From positions 1,116,001 through 1,180,000 of the forward strand of contig JAUKTV010000002.1 in NCBI GenBank assembly GCA_030549205.1: a DNA stretch of 64,000 nucleotides. Reading direction: 5' to 3'. The notes beneath the pieces were generated by a model, which ran no database searches, was not told where the DNA came from, and saw only the letters and a program-made list of their open reading frames with translations. This DNA is from Apiosordaria backusii (Eukaryota > Ascomycota > Sordariomycetes > Sordariales > Lasiosphaeriaceae). This document shows, in pieces, positions 23,285 to 34,848 of this stretch. The number at the start of each line of letters is the position of its first letter. The first letter of the stretch is position 1. The position numbers were made by a program, and so were the translations under genes.

Positions 23285-23963
23285 GCTCAAGCACGAGAGA
23301 ACATTGGTGAGAAAGCTGTCAATTTCGAGGGCCCTTATGAACACTCATGGATAGGCAAGGGGTCATTTGTCATGCACAATCTGCTTAGCAATGGACAACT
23401 TGTCTAGCTTGTCATTGCTGCTAGGGACGAGTCATCCGAAGGCGCATTGGATCAATGGCATCGCCTGGTCAACACTGACGAGATCAAGAAGGCTACCCAG
23501 GGGTGGCCAGACCATTTGGCAAAGGCTATCGATGCTGTAAGCTCTCCCTCCCTCTATCAACACGCAACGTATTAACATGGTTACGAAGTTGCTTTGCAAA
23601 CAGCCCGCCCAACCAGCGATGTACCTTTGGGACCATGCACCAGCACGCACTTACGTGTCTGGGCCAGTCTGTATCATGGGAGACGCTGCGCATGCGACTA
23701 CTCCGTGGCAGGTCAAGACGCCCGCAGAAGCGAAGCTAGCACTCCGGGTGTACGATAAACTTCGACGCCCCAGGACTCAGCGAATTGTTGAGTCCAGTCG
23801 GGAGACGGGAGATATTTTGCTCGGTGGTGATGTTGTTGACGGGTATTTGCGGGGACCGGGCTCATTTGTCAAGCAGTGGGATTTTATCTTGGACTTGGAT
23901 GTTCAAAAGCATCGTGATGAGGATTTGAGCAATCTGAATGCAGTCTTGAAGGAAGTCGCTTAA
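23285..23963 (+). pseudogene. FAD-dependent monooxygenase (salicylate-hydroxylase-like) relic
   Basis: Only the C-terminal half of a group A flavin monooxygenase is present. The frame from about 23286 reads NFEGPYEHSWIGKGSFVMHN and SNGQLV, then meets a TAG at 23405-23407 exactly where the family has Gln, then continues VIAARDESSEGALDQWHR. A probable intron (about 23535-23574) leads to the FAD-binding GD motif VCIMGDAAHATTPWQ. Directly after this the roughly 30 residues that should bind the flavin pyrophosphate side and follow (GAGxGxxIEDA region) are missing, and the text resumes at the conserved RRPRTQRIVESSRETG. No N-terminal Rossmann GxGxxG segment exists upstream, where the PTH11-like relic begins instead. 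Nonfunctional as read. Confidence 0.72.
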
Positions 23964-24625
23964 CCTTCATGACTGCTGCAGGTGGAGACAGATATTTGAC
24001 ACTATTCAGACCCATGTAGCCCTGACTTTACCCCTGAATGCCCCTGAGCGCCCCACTTGCAACAACAGAAAACCCCTGTTTGAAGTGGCTCAAGAAGCTG
24101 GTTATCGACTTAGCAATGCTAACACATTCGACCTTTGAGTTTGGATTTGATATTTGCTTGTTGACCTCTATGCTATCTACTTTTAGTTCTAGACAAAGAC
24201 GACTGCCCACATATTGCTGAAAACCACGGGATAACGGTCGGTCAGTTACTCAAATGGAACCCCTGGATTAGCCCCGATTGTCAGGGAGACAAGTCTCTCG
24301 ACCTCCGGCCAAAACAGCTCCGCACAGTTTGCATTGACACACCTAAAGAGGAGACTGGTACCTCCTCATGAAGAGATCCGCGCATAAGATATCACATTCA
24401 GCCTCATTCCAGTCTCGAGAGTATGCAGGATGTAGCCAGCAGGCACCAAGTATGAACCACGCGGTATGGCACACAGAGACGCACATCTTTGCAGCCGTTG
24501 GTATCACTAAGTAGGGCGTTCAGACTCGACTCTCATTCCAAGTTCTATTGCGCTGCCGTATTGACATCCTGGAAGGTACAAATGTGACCAAAGCAGTCTC
24601 ATTCTTCGGCCGTCGCTGTCAAGTC
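23964..24625. other. Intergenic region with a short dispersed CCCCTGA-type motif
   Basis: No gene seen. At 24031-24056 lies a 26-base segment (CCCCTGAATGCCCCTGAGCG then CCCCAC) closely resembling one at 9650-9675. Confidence 0.5.
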
Positions 24626-26589
24626 TCACCCTAGAGACACAAGCCTCGAGAATTCAAGCCCTATCCCCAGCCATGCCAGTGGTAGAATAACTATCAGGAA
24701 CTTGGTTCCTTTAGTCAACAAAACACAGCATACCAGAAAGCAAGAGACGTATGCCAAGGCGAGAAGAGATGGCGATTCCCGCCAGAGTAAGTGCAACAAT
24801 AGGCTTGCAATAACACTCAACATCTGAAGGGCGAAAGCGCAAGCCCACAGCCTGTTGATCCCAAGCCATCTCCAGACCCCCATCCTCAGAGTGATGATCA
24901 TATCTGTTTCCAGGTCGGCACCAAACGATATCTGTCCTCCCTGGAGATGAGCCATGACGTTTTGCTTGAGTTGCGGGTCGGTAAGTCTTTTGGTGGATTT
25001 TATGCCTGACCTTTTGAGTTCTCTTCGCAATTCGCGGGACATGTGCAGCACACACTCCCATTCCTGTGGGACCTGATCATGTTGCGCTAGGGGTAGGTTG
25101 AATCGTGCCTTGAGCCAGAGAAGGTATATTCCGGCTGACCAGAGCAGTAAGAGGTTGACGGCAATGTAAAGCTGAAGGTAGGAAAATCCCCATTGGTATG
25201 TCTACGTGTGTAATGTAAGTTAGTTCTTGGGGACAAATATGACAAGCACACCTACTTCAGAGATTGGTTGGCAGGTGCCGTTTTCCAAGATATAGTCCAG
25301 GGTAAAAGTTTTATTGTCGAAGGCGAAGGTGGTCTTTGACTTGTTGCGGAACGGATAGTCCTTCGTCAAAGGATCGTGCCAGTCATAGCCGTAAGGCCCG
25401 GTTATGGCAGAGTCGCCAAGCGGATTACCGGCCATGGGTGGAAGATAGAACGCTGAAATATCAAGGGCCGGTGCAGGTAGCTGCTCATCCCAATCTCCCC
25501 ATGTGGTATTGCTGTTGAGGCGACCAAAAAAGCCGTATTGGCGAACATCTATCCTCATCCCATGTGAGCTTCAAATTAGGTAGGGGGTAGTTGCATTCAA
25601 CTGATCGAACAAAAAGCATTGAAGCTGACTTACAGTCCCGGATTCCTTTCTGCAGTTTGAACTTCTCACCAGAGAGGTTGTGAATTTCCCAACGTGGGCG
25701 ATAGTCGGTTTGACTTATGAGAGGTTCTCCTTTTGGTTACCGTACGTCAGTTCCTCAGGCCATCTCGGTATCTGGACTGACTGAGACTCACCAATACTTT
25801 CTGGAGCCCGATAGGACATGATATAATTTTTGGTCAAACCTATTCTATGTCCATCATGGACCACGTACTCGACAAGTTCGAACGTTGAGTACTTGATGTA
25901 ACCTTCGCTATTTCTGTCCTGTATGAAGGCTTCAACACTGGCGGCATACCCAGTCATGGCACTAGCCATAGTTGGGAAGGCCAGTATGAAGTTGAGTGTG
26001 AAGATCACGAACACCATGACTGCTTTAGATCCAAGAATATTTTGAGGCCCTAGCTCGCGGATTAATCGATAGATCGTGGTGAAAGAAGTCTCCTGTTTCA
26101 CGAATATCGTGAAATATGCTGAATAGGTTGTTGGCCGCTTCTGAATCATGACCGCAACGTAACTGGCAAACACCTTCCATGAAACCCAGGCGAGAAGCGC
26201 TTGTCCAGCTCGACCAATAACCTTTGTCGGTTTTAGCCTCCAATCTAACCATGATATCTCGCAGAAGGACTTACCAGGTCCCAAATCAGATCTATCACCT
26301 TCACTTCGGCGAAGGACATCTGACTCGTTTTCAAAGTGATCTCAAAGAAGCTGGCTCGCGACCACCAGGTGTAATCGTCCGAAAAGGGACTGAACGTCCC
26401 GTCGGGCTTGCATGCTGATCCTGGAGCTGGCAGTGCACCCCATACGCCCAATGTGATTGTGAGTGTAAATAACACGGAAAACCATATTCCCACGGGAATC
26501 CAAAATCCGATTTGAATCCACTCGATATTCTTTGGGCGGGCGTGACATTGCCTTTCCACGTCGTGCCCAGGAATGGTTTGCTGATTCAT
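24626..26589 (-). CDS. Multipass fungal membrane protein, unknown function
   Basis: Five exons can be read: 26275-26589, 25792-26221, 25634-25729, 25256-25568 and 24626-25201, for about 576 residues. Hydrophobic helices occur early (WIPVGIWFSVLFTLTITLGV), twice in exon 2 (VSWKVFASYVAVMI; MVFVIFTLNFILAFPTMAS) and three or four times in the last exon (LYIAVNLLLLWSAGIYLLWL and following). A probably luminal middle region carries glycosylation-type sites (NSNTTW, NKSKTT) and cysteines. The layout, two helical bundles around an extracellular loop, is that of a recurrent fungal family without a known role. The junction between exons 3 and 4 does not close: one base is lacking in phase, as if a G were missing before the GTAAGT donor at 25628-25633. 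This may be a sequencing error, a mis-chosen splice site or a real lesion. Confidence 0.65.
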
Positions 26590-27538
26590 GGGGAGGTTCC
26601 TAGGGTGTGCATCTTAGGTATGTTGCTGGAACTGCATGTGGGCACCATCAAAGGCTGCCAACAAAAAGGAACCTAGAGTGGCGAGGAACATGGCAATTAA
26701 GGGTGTTTTGATGATGGGCATCTTGTGTCTGTTTATAGGGCAAATCGGTAAGGTCGCCATTACATTGGATGGCCCGTACTTAATTCGAAACCGTATTCAA
26801 GTCACTCACTGAAAAGATCGACGTGTCTCTGCCACTAATAGCAGCCCTATACCGGCATTCAGGATCTCTTGGTTACATTCAGCGAGATAGTGTTGGATTC
26901 CCGCGATTCCGTGCTTAGTCCCCCAACTTAGACCGTGCCACATGGTCCGGAACTTTGGGGGTCTTTTTGCGGCAGCTGATTCGCTGAGTCGGTATTGCCC
27001 TTAAGTGGCGCAGGCGGCCCTTTCCAGGCAGCCTTTCCATATCCAAGTCCCGACAGGCCGGCTCTGGAATGATTGGTGGCACTCGCCAATCGTCCAACAA
27101 GGCTAATGGGTATCATCATTGATAGTGCTATAAACTTGCGATTGTTGGTAGATGTAACCTGAGTCGCGCCCATGATCAGATGCATTGGTCCTTGGGCTCC
27201 AACCTGCCCCTTTTAGTCGCTATGGCAACATGAATCTCCACCATGCAAGGTACAGGTAGGTACCTATGTACCCAACGACCTCAAAATGACCTATCACAAC
27301 CCGCTTGGTGCCTGTGGAGGCAATTCTCTGCTCGAGAATAAAAATGGTCCAACCCATGAACCGTAAAACAAATGAACTGAAAGACAAATCAAAAACACAC
27401 ATGAGCACCCCATTGAAGACTACTGGATGCCCAAAACACTTGGTACGCTACGCTGATGGAATTTAATGCGAGAAATTATGTACCAGGTACGCAGGTATGT
27501 AGGCTCAGTTTGCAAACGGAACTGTTGCCCAACCCAGC
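26590..27538. other. Intergenic region
   Basis: About 950 bases between the membrane-protein start and the terpene synthase 3' end. No supported gene. It contains the perfect palindrome TAGGTACCTA at 27257-27266. Confidence 0.5.
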
Positions 27539-28800
27539 TCAGAGGGGGACGACAAGGGAGCCATCAGGCTGGAGGTACTGCTGGACACCGTAACGACCGC
27601 AAAAGAGGCTGGAAACAAAGTCAGTATGTCTTCCCCATGAATACCTTGACAGGTCAGGTTGCATAACTTACGACCACCAATAGTTTCCCGTGGCGCAGGT
27701 TTGGAAGCATTTGACATATTTCTCCATGTTCTTTCTCCCTTGGAGTCCATGATCACGTTCGGCAACGGCGATCAAAGTGTTGCCTGCTTGATCCATGCTA
27801 TCTCCTATCGTGTGGAGCGTATCAACCAAGCCGTCAACAACAGTGTCCAGGTCTGCGCCAGTCTCGTTCATGGCGATCGGAATAAGACTGTGGAAACTAG
27901 ACTTGACAACTTCCTTCTTGAAGGAAATCAGATCATTGACGCTGGCACTAGTTGTTAGTATGTTAAGGTTCTACCATCCAAATACCTAGGAAGATTACTA
28001 CTTACGTCACGATGTGCCTGTTGATCCCTACCCACAACTCCCTCAACTCTGGCCTGTCAAACATTCCTGGGGGTATGCTGCCACCGCTCATGTACTCCCC
28101 CAAAGCGCTATACGTGTGAACCGATGATGTGCCGAGTCTGTGCTCCCAGTACTCCTTGAGATTTGGCAGATCACCAGCACGCACAAACTCCTGCTCAACC
28201 TCGCAGGCTTCCATGTACACCTTGAGCTCTTCGTATAACCTCATTCTCTGCAAGAGGTTTGACGCTTTCCGGAAGGGCTCCGCGGCATACTTGAAAAGGG
28301 TGCAATACTTTGTGGGGGCCGCTGGCTCTTCAACGTCTGAAGACAAGCCGAGATGATACTCCATGTACCGCAACGCTTGCTGGTGAATCCATGGCACCTT
28401 GTCAGTGATGCCAGAGGAAGGGGTCGCACTCTCCTCAATGACATCATCCCAGAGGAAGATCCACATTGAGTACCATGTAATAGTCTCAAGTCGGTCAGGG
28501 GTGGCATAGGGGTACCATCTGATTCATGGATTGTTAGTGGACGTTGCCGAGGCATGAAAAAGGGGGAACATACGTCGAAGAAAACAAAGGAAGGTCAATG
28601 ACTTGTGCCTTTCGGCGAACCTTCTCGTCGGATATCCATTCGTCAATTTTGATGGCAACCTTTTTCTTGAGTTCGTGGTAGTAAGGGTTGATTGTGGTTG
28701 GCCAGTTCGACAGCACTGGCTCGATGCTTGGGAGGTGAAGGGTCTGCCCCTTCAGCTGGGCGGCGAGTTGTGACACTGGAGTCTCTTGCGTATATGGCAT
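27539..28800 (-). CDS. Class I terpene synthase (sesquiterpene-type)
   Basis: Four exons (28574-28800, 28006-28518, 27672-27947, 27539-27608) join cleanly into 361 residues. The aspartate-rich metal motif is WIFLWDDVIEE with Asp100, Asp101 and Glu104. The NSE metal motif is NDLISFKKE with Asn251, Ser255 and Glu259. The C-terminal RY pair is at about 344-345 (CGRYGVQQ). These three sites bind the Mg2+-diphosphate of the prenyl substrate in class I synthases. Size and motif spacing fit a cytosolic sesquiterpene synthase acting on farnesyl diphosphate, though the substrate cannot be fixed from sequence by eye. It resembles the fungal branch with DDxxE rather than DDxxD. Intact oxidases are not directly adjacent; the nearest are relics at 23 kb and P450s beyond 41 kb. 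Confidence 0.9.
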
Positions 28801-30955
28801 GATGACTGGGGTGAAACCGAGAGTTCAGAATACCTTTCTGAGAGGTCGTGAGAATCTGAAAGAGAGAAGGAGAGGGCCTAAGTTTCGTGGCATCCAGGCC
28901 CTAATTTATAGGGAGGGAGGTAGGAAAACCATACGCCACAAGTTCTGGGGCGCTCCACCTGCAGCAAGATACATGTCCTCGACATCATCCGACGTCCGGG
29001 AGAATACAATGAGTGACAATGGGTGGGGGAGACAACGGCGTCATTTGCTCCACACAGTCTCGAGGGCATCATAATAAGTGGCGGTGCTCCAGGTTGAGAT
29101 AAAGCCCAAGACTACCCATGGCCACCGAAAGCAACTGCGTCATTCCTCCACATAGGCATTATCCCTTACAGGCAGGGACATGTACCACTGTACCAGCTGG
29201 CGAAGGGAAGTTGTGCCAAGAGGGTACAGGATGGATTCAATACATGTGACCTCTGGTCATGGCTATTGAATTCCTAAGATATGCGGCTTGAATCGGGTAT
29301 GCAGGAGCGTGGTGCTCCAGGCAGTCATGAAAGGGCAAGACTCGGATGTCGTAGCCACATTGACATAACAACAAGCCACAAAACCCCCATGAATAGGTTT
29401 CTGAGGGAGGGTGGGACGGTGAGGGTGGTGTGGGTGTGCGCTCACACAGTCTCGTTCAGCGCCGCAACCTCGCACCATAGGGCTGACGAATCAAGACTCT
29501 CGACAGCTTGCGAGACCGACAAGGCGGGGCCTATCTCCTGCTAAAGGTTGCACAAGGGGATCCCGAATCCTGTTCACGTGGACTTTGGGTAGCAGTAAGC
29601 CGGCCCCCATCATCAGAGTATTCCACACCACAATCACTACACCGCCCAAGGGCGGTTGTATCACCAACAGGATGGAATCCATAATCCTACCCAGGCCAAC
29701 AATCCCTGACAATGCCACGCGGGCAGCGTAGATACTGGCTAACGAAATCTCTGCAGTAGGCGATTCAGGAGTCTCAGTAACCGACGGCTTTTAGGTCTTG
29801 ACCAATGGCAGAGACGAGAGAATGCAAAAGTACTTCGATGTGGTGGGTTCGGGACCGTGACCCCAACGATGCCGTTTTATTTTTCTTGGCCCATCTTACT
29901 TGCTACCTTGACTTGGCCATGTCGAACAAAATAACTCTCTTGATTGAGAATATCGTACAATTTCTACCAATCGAACCTTCGCTTCTGATTTCGGGTAACG
30001 ACTTTCCCCGGGCATCCAGAGCATGGGCACCACACTTGCCAAAGTCCCTATCTGTATGCACAGTCATCCCCACTCCTAGCACACAAATACTTGACAGATA
30101 AGCCTCTGTCTATCAAAAGTTCCTGCTCGTCATGTCTCAGCTGCACAATTCTCGCAAGAATTATCCATATCCGGATTGCCGCAGGACCGAAGACCAAACT
30201 CCCTTGGGACTTTCCATCGAGACGTTTTGCCAGGGTCTAGACGTTATCGATCGTGCATATCTGCACATGCAGACTGCACAAAGGGACTGAGTACGACCGC
30301 CCCTTGTAAGATAGGTACATTGTGGTACTTACATGGACCGTCACATGGCATCTGCCTGGGGCGAAGTCCACGGCGCTTGACACCATCCCGCACGTTCCGA
30401 TTCATGACACTTGGGGGCTGGCGATGACACTTCCCCTCTATCTATCTGTGGGTCCTTTGGCTTTCAGGTTGATTCCTGGTGGCGCGTTACTCGGTGTGAT
30501 GAAGAGGCCCCGATGTGCGTTGGATACCGTGTGAATAGCATCACTTGTCTCCACAGTGACAGTCTGGACCCTGTGATCCAATCCCTCTGCGAGGTTTGCC
30601 TCTCATTGATCAATAAAAGGATTGTGACAACAAGATAACTGAACTACCGTATTTATTCAGCAAGTTGGAATACAGCTAGACCGAAAGCCGTCTAGTTCTC
30701 GCACCAAAAACCCGTGGGCGCCTCAGTTCAGCCCGCAATGGGAGTCCACCCTCTCTAATCTAACCCAATTCTCTTTAGGTAGGTGGCTAAACTACTCTTG
30801 GCCTAACTATATTCCAATTTACTGAGTAGGTATGGTACCACCTATTGATTCAGCCACTTCTAGCAGTAAGGGAGGAAAATATCACATGCAAATGATGCAA
30901 TGTGAGAATCCCGCAAGACCCTTCCTTTTGACCTGATCCAGATCGTTTGCCGCCA
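28801..30955. other. Long gene-poor region, 2.2 kb
   Basis: No gene with supportable protein character. A short hydrophobic frame on the minus strand (about 29590-29740, e.g. ALSGIVGLGRIMDSILLVI) could be a helix pair from a decayed membrane protein, but it has no recognisable context. It includes the promoter of the terpene synthase. Confidence 0.5.
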
Positions 30956-32279
30956 TCAATTCGCAGCGGCGACAGCAGCACTCCTTGCGGCAACTGTCGC
31001 AGCAGCAGCCACGGGTGCTTGTGTTGCTGATGCTCTCAAGCCAGCACTAGCGGCACTTTGCAACAATCCAACAATGCTGTGATAAGCTGGTTTTTTATTG
31101 TAATTCCTGTCCCAGAGACACGCCTCCCCTTCTCCAGGGTACTGCTGAGGGATCCATGAATACTTGCATTTCCTCTCGTTAGCAAATTGGGGCCCAGTCC
31201 AGCCAGCGAGCCAGCAGAGATATGACGAGTGACGAACCTGGTCGGTAAAGTCCCACACAGTGATACCAACACACTTTGGCGTCTCCAAACAAGCCCCGAC
31301 AACTTCCATGTAATCTCGCCCTTGTTGCTCTCTTTCGGCGGCGCCGATTGGCAGCCTTCGTGTGTCGAATATCAACCTCGGTAAACGCCACCTCGTCGAC
31401 GAGCTCGGAGAAACGGGCCATCGTCTCCTTCATCTCTCGTTTGGATGGCGACATCCCCACCCTCGAGTGCCCTTGCATGCCGATCCCATGAATGGGAGCC
31501 CCAGCTGCTTTGATGGTGCGGATCATGGCGATGGTGGCATTAATCTTGGCATTGCAGCAGCGCTCGATGTTGAAGTCGTTGTAATAGAGCTTGGCGTCGG
31601 GATCGGTTTGCTGCGCAATCTTGAAGGAGTGTGTGATGTAGTCCACTCCCATAGCGCGGTACACTATTATTTTGTTAACAGATACAATGCTGGTGGCCAC
31701 GGTGATGGTGTGGGACATACTGGGGTTATTACGGTATCTTCCATCATCCTCCATGGCTTCATTGACCACATCCCACGCGTAGCACCTCCCCTTGTAGTGA
31801 CCAGCAACATTTTGAATGTGTGCCGTTATGATCCGTTGCATCTGATCACGGTTGTAGACGCTGCTGACTATTTGCCCCCAGGTTCTTGTTAGCATGCCAC
31901 TGATTGAACAGGTCCAGACAAGGTGTTGGTATTGATAGGACTAACCCCATCCAGGCAGCTGGTTATACCACACCAACGTATGGCACCTCAACTGTTGGCC
32001 TGCCTGGCGCGCGATATTCGCAATCGCGTCACCACTCCCGTAGGTGAAGCGCCCCTGACTCGGCTGTGTGTTGGACCATTTTTGTCCGTTTGCCGGAGTG
32101 AGTGAGCCGAACTCGGCCGGATCACGAGCAACACGCAGATAGTTCTGGTTGTTGAGACTGGGGTTATCGACTGCAGTGCCAAAATACAGGAGGCCGGCCT
32201 CCTTCGCGAGCTTGTCCAGCTGACCAGAGACTGCCCCGACAGTGGAGAGCAAAAGGAACGGTTGGAACTTCATTTTCAC
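30956..32279 (-). CDS. Endo-1,4-beta-xylanase, GH10, with apparent frameshift
   Basis: Four exons (31946-32279, 31721-31867, 31238-31663, 30956-31162) give about 370 residues if one base is skipped. The protein starts with a signal peptide (MKMKFQPFLLLSTVGAVSG) and is a single GH10 barrel for secreted xylan breakdown. The acid/base Glu148 lies in WDVVNEAM and the nucleophile Glu256 in FTEVDIR. Four codons after the nucleophile, at about 31361-31366, the frame shifts by one extra base; beyond it the text resumes with GRDYMEVVGACL, CVGITVWDF and, after a 75-base intron, YSWIPQQYPGEGEACLWD. The C-terminus is an Ala-rich tail with no cellulose-binding module. If the extra base is real the enzyme is truncated just after its active site. 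Confidence 0.8.
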
Positions 32280-32743
32280 TTCATGTGCTGCAAAAAGATC
32301 ATAAATGCTTCTCTAGTCTTACCGTCTGAAAAAAGGGAAGATGCTATTGATAAACCCGACTGGAAGTATTGAACCTGCAGGAGCATGTATGGCAACCCAA
32401 GAACCTGGAATGACACATGAGATACATGTATGCAGGTGTATTCCCGTGTCGCGGTTGCAACTCATCAAGACTGGAGAGGACTTTGAACGTACCGTAGTAC
32501 TGAATTAAAAGGCTAATCGGGTCGTGGGTGCTGAAGTGGTTATGGCATGGACGAATACAGGCTAAAGAGGTGAGGAGCTGGGCCCATTTGGAGTTGATGA
32601 AACCATCTTGGCTGGAATACCGGTGTTTTATTGCAGTTTGCAGACAGAAGATGGTACGATGAAGGTGTATGCTGAGAATAGTTTGCCTGTACCGTATAAA
32701 GTCAGACACATGAAGTTTTATAACTTTCAAAGTAATCGAATAC
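32280..32743. other. Intergenic region
   Basis: Upstream of the xylanase and downstream of the surface-protein gene. No gene seen. A longer 3' extension of the surface-protein gene cannot be excluded. Confidence 0.4.
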
Positions 32744-34376
32744 TCACGTTACAAAGACCGTCTCGATAACACGAGTAACAGAAGTGACTGGGCTTACCAC
32801 AGTCAAGACTGGACCCGGAGTGGCGATGACTTGGGTCGCATCTCTTTGCCAAACACAAACTGTTCGTGCTGGCGGGGTGCTAGTTTTGGTTCATATCAGT
32901 ACTGCAGGTGACCATCCTTTCTGCATTTCAAGGGTGAAGGGCTTACATTGTCTGAGTGACAGTATCCACCACTGCCGAATCCAACAGTTAGCATGGCTGA
33001 GGCAAGTACAAGAGGGCATGTTTTTGTAAGACAGGGAAGAAGAATCTCACCGGTCCGGGTGACAGTCACTCTCTCCGTCCGCGTTTCAGCGACCTGCCTC
33101 CTCCCCCATCCGCCCCATCTACTGCTAGTAGTAGGAACACCGCCAATCGGCCTACAAGTAACCCAAGGAGGCAAGTCATTTCCTCCTCCCCAACCACCGC
33201 CGTCACCTGGACCACCCCAGTTTTCTCCACCTCCTAGGCCCCATCCACCACCTCTGCCCGGCCCCCAACCGCCCCCACCACCCCCTCCGCCTTGTCCCCA
33301 GGGAGGATTCCCAGCACAAATAGATCCAGAATTGGTAAACGTGAAGGCACCAGTCAGAGGTACAGCGGTAGAAGTGGCGGAAAGTGGTCTCGTAAGCGTC
33401 ACGACAGCGGGAGTTACCCTAACAGCGGTCGTTGAGGATGGGAACCGGCATACGGGCGTGAGAGTGCTGGTGACGATTGTCGGACTTGTAACCCTGCCCG
33501 AGGTAGTCTTCTGGAAGACCGTTCGCCATTCAGTAATGGTAGAGGGAGGCAGTTTAGTTGTGGTTGTGAGCGTGGAGGCGGTGTTGCAAGGGATCGTAAC
33601 GACTTGGGCGGACTCGTTGGGGATGGTGATTCGTGTGGTAGTTTGCGATGTTGGTGTTGTGGTTAAGGTCGTGGTTATGGCTGAAAGATTCAAATAAGCA
33701 ACAGATGATCATCGTGGATCAAACATGGGGAATTGTTGTTGACGGCGAGGCACTAACTAGTTGCTCGTGGAGGTGTTGAGGTTGTCCTCGGCTTTTCAGG
33801 TCAAATCAAAACACCTGCCCAACCCCATGACTTGGATGGACTCACAGCAGTTGAGGTTGTTAATGGGCGAGAGACAATAATCTCGAATGAACGCGCCTCA
33901 ACGAGGCCTGTGCCTGAGTGGGGGAGAACAATGATCCAGTTACCCGAGTAAAGGTTTGCATATGAGATGGAACTGAGAACGACATCAGCCTCTCTAACTT
34001 CTTCCACTTGGGACCAGGAGTTGGTACCATGCTGATACTTGGATTGACCCAGGTGGCCCGGATGTAATCTTGGAGCAAGAGAACTGATTATTGTCATAGT
34101 CTTGCAGCGTTGGTGTGATCTCAACATCGGTACAGGCGCCTAAGTGTTGCATGTTAGGTAGACTGCAATTTGTTGTTGGACCACCCACGTGATCAAGGAA
34201 TGTGGTTCACCTTCAAAGGTCGAGGCAAAGCTGATGTTTCCAGTCTTTGTCCCGTCAATGAGATAGGTTTCGTGATCGAGATAATCTACACCAGTGCAGA
34301 TGCAAGTTTCATCAGTTTGTCTTGCCCTGGATAAGGCTAGCCACAGGGCAGGAAATAAGACAAACATGTTGTACAT
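32744..34376 (-). CDS. Secreted Thr-rich, Gly/Trp-rich surface protein; exon structure unsettled
   Basis: Starts with a signal peptide (MYNMFVLFPALWLALSRA) and a Cys-containing segment (ETCICTGVDYLDHETYLIDG). A 71-base intron (34140-34210) leads into GACTDVEITPTLQDYD. The frame then seems to slip near 34020-34050 into a beta-rich stretch (ISYANLYSGNWIIVLPHS). Next comes a mucin-like Thr/Ser/Val region (about 33690-33350), a CAGNPP box, a Gly/Trp low-complexity block at about 33190-33310, and repeated TVTxT-type ends that continue through two small introns to a stop near 32744. The composition fits a cell-wall or secreted structural protein with heavy O-glycosylation. No enzyme motif. The junction between 33840 and 33690 could not be resolved by eye, so the protein sequence is approximate. 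Confidence 0.5.
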
Positions 34377-34848
34377 ACGTCAGCAAGGCTCTGCAAAGAA
34401 AAAAAGGACAGTGATCGGCAATATCACAGCTCCGTCATATATACCTAGACAGCTTCACGTAAGTAAGCAGGGCTTCCCAATAAACGCATTGCAGGACGAG
34501 AGGCCGAGCGGCTATAGGGAAAATTAATACCTCTTTATTACCTGCCTATGCATATACAACGTGTATCGCGAACTGACTTGATTACCGGCAGTTTTGGAAG
34601 TATAGGACTGACACCGAGCTCAATAGTCTGAATGTGGAGGATTAACCAGCAAATGGATGAGTATAACATGAAGAAAAGTGGGTATTGGGACCAAAGTAGG
34701 TATATACCGATGCTAATAATGAAGCAAAACCTACCTGGTACCTGCGGTGTGACTGCATTCAAATCGAACTCCAAGCCCCTCCTGAACATAGCAGGTATCC
34801 CCTCAAAAAGAAAAAAAAAACATAACCTGAATACCTTAGAAACCAAAA
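34377..34848. other. Intergenic region
   Basis: About 470 bases, rather AT-rich, between the surface protein and the decarboxylase. No gene seen. A ten-base A run lies at about 34811-34820. Confidence 0.5.

Noticed and set aside
29491..29740. Hydrophobic minus-strand frame
   Set aside because: Looks like one or two membrane helices but stops lie on both sides and no family could be named; too weak for a feature of its own.
29805..30101. Plus-strand 98-codon frame
   Set aside because: No motif, no neighbours, ordinary composition; likely chance.
32993..33697. Long plus-strand open frame, proline-rich
   Set aside because: It is the mirror of the minus-strand Gly/Trp- and Thr-rich coding region; the minus strand has signal peptide, introns and wall-protein features, the plus frame has none.
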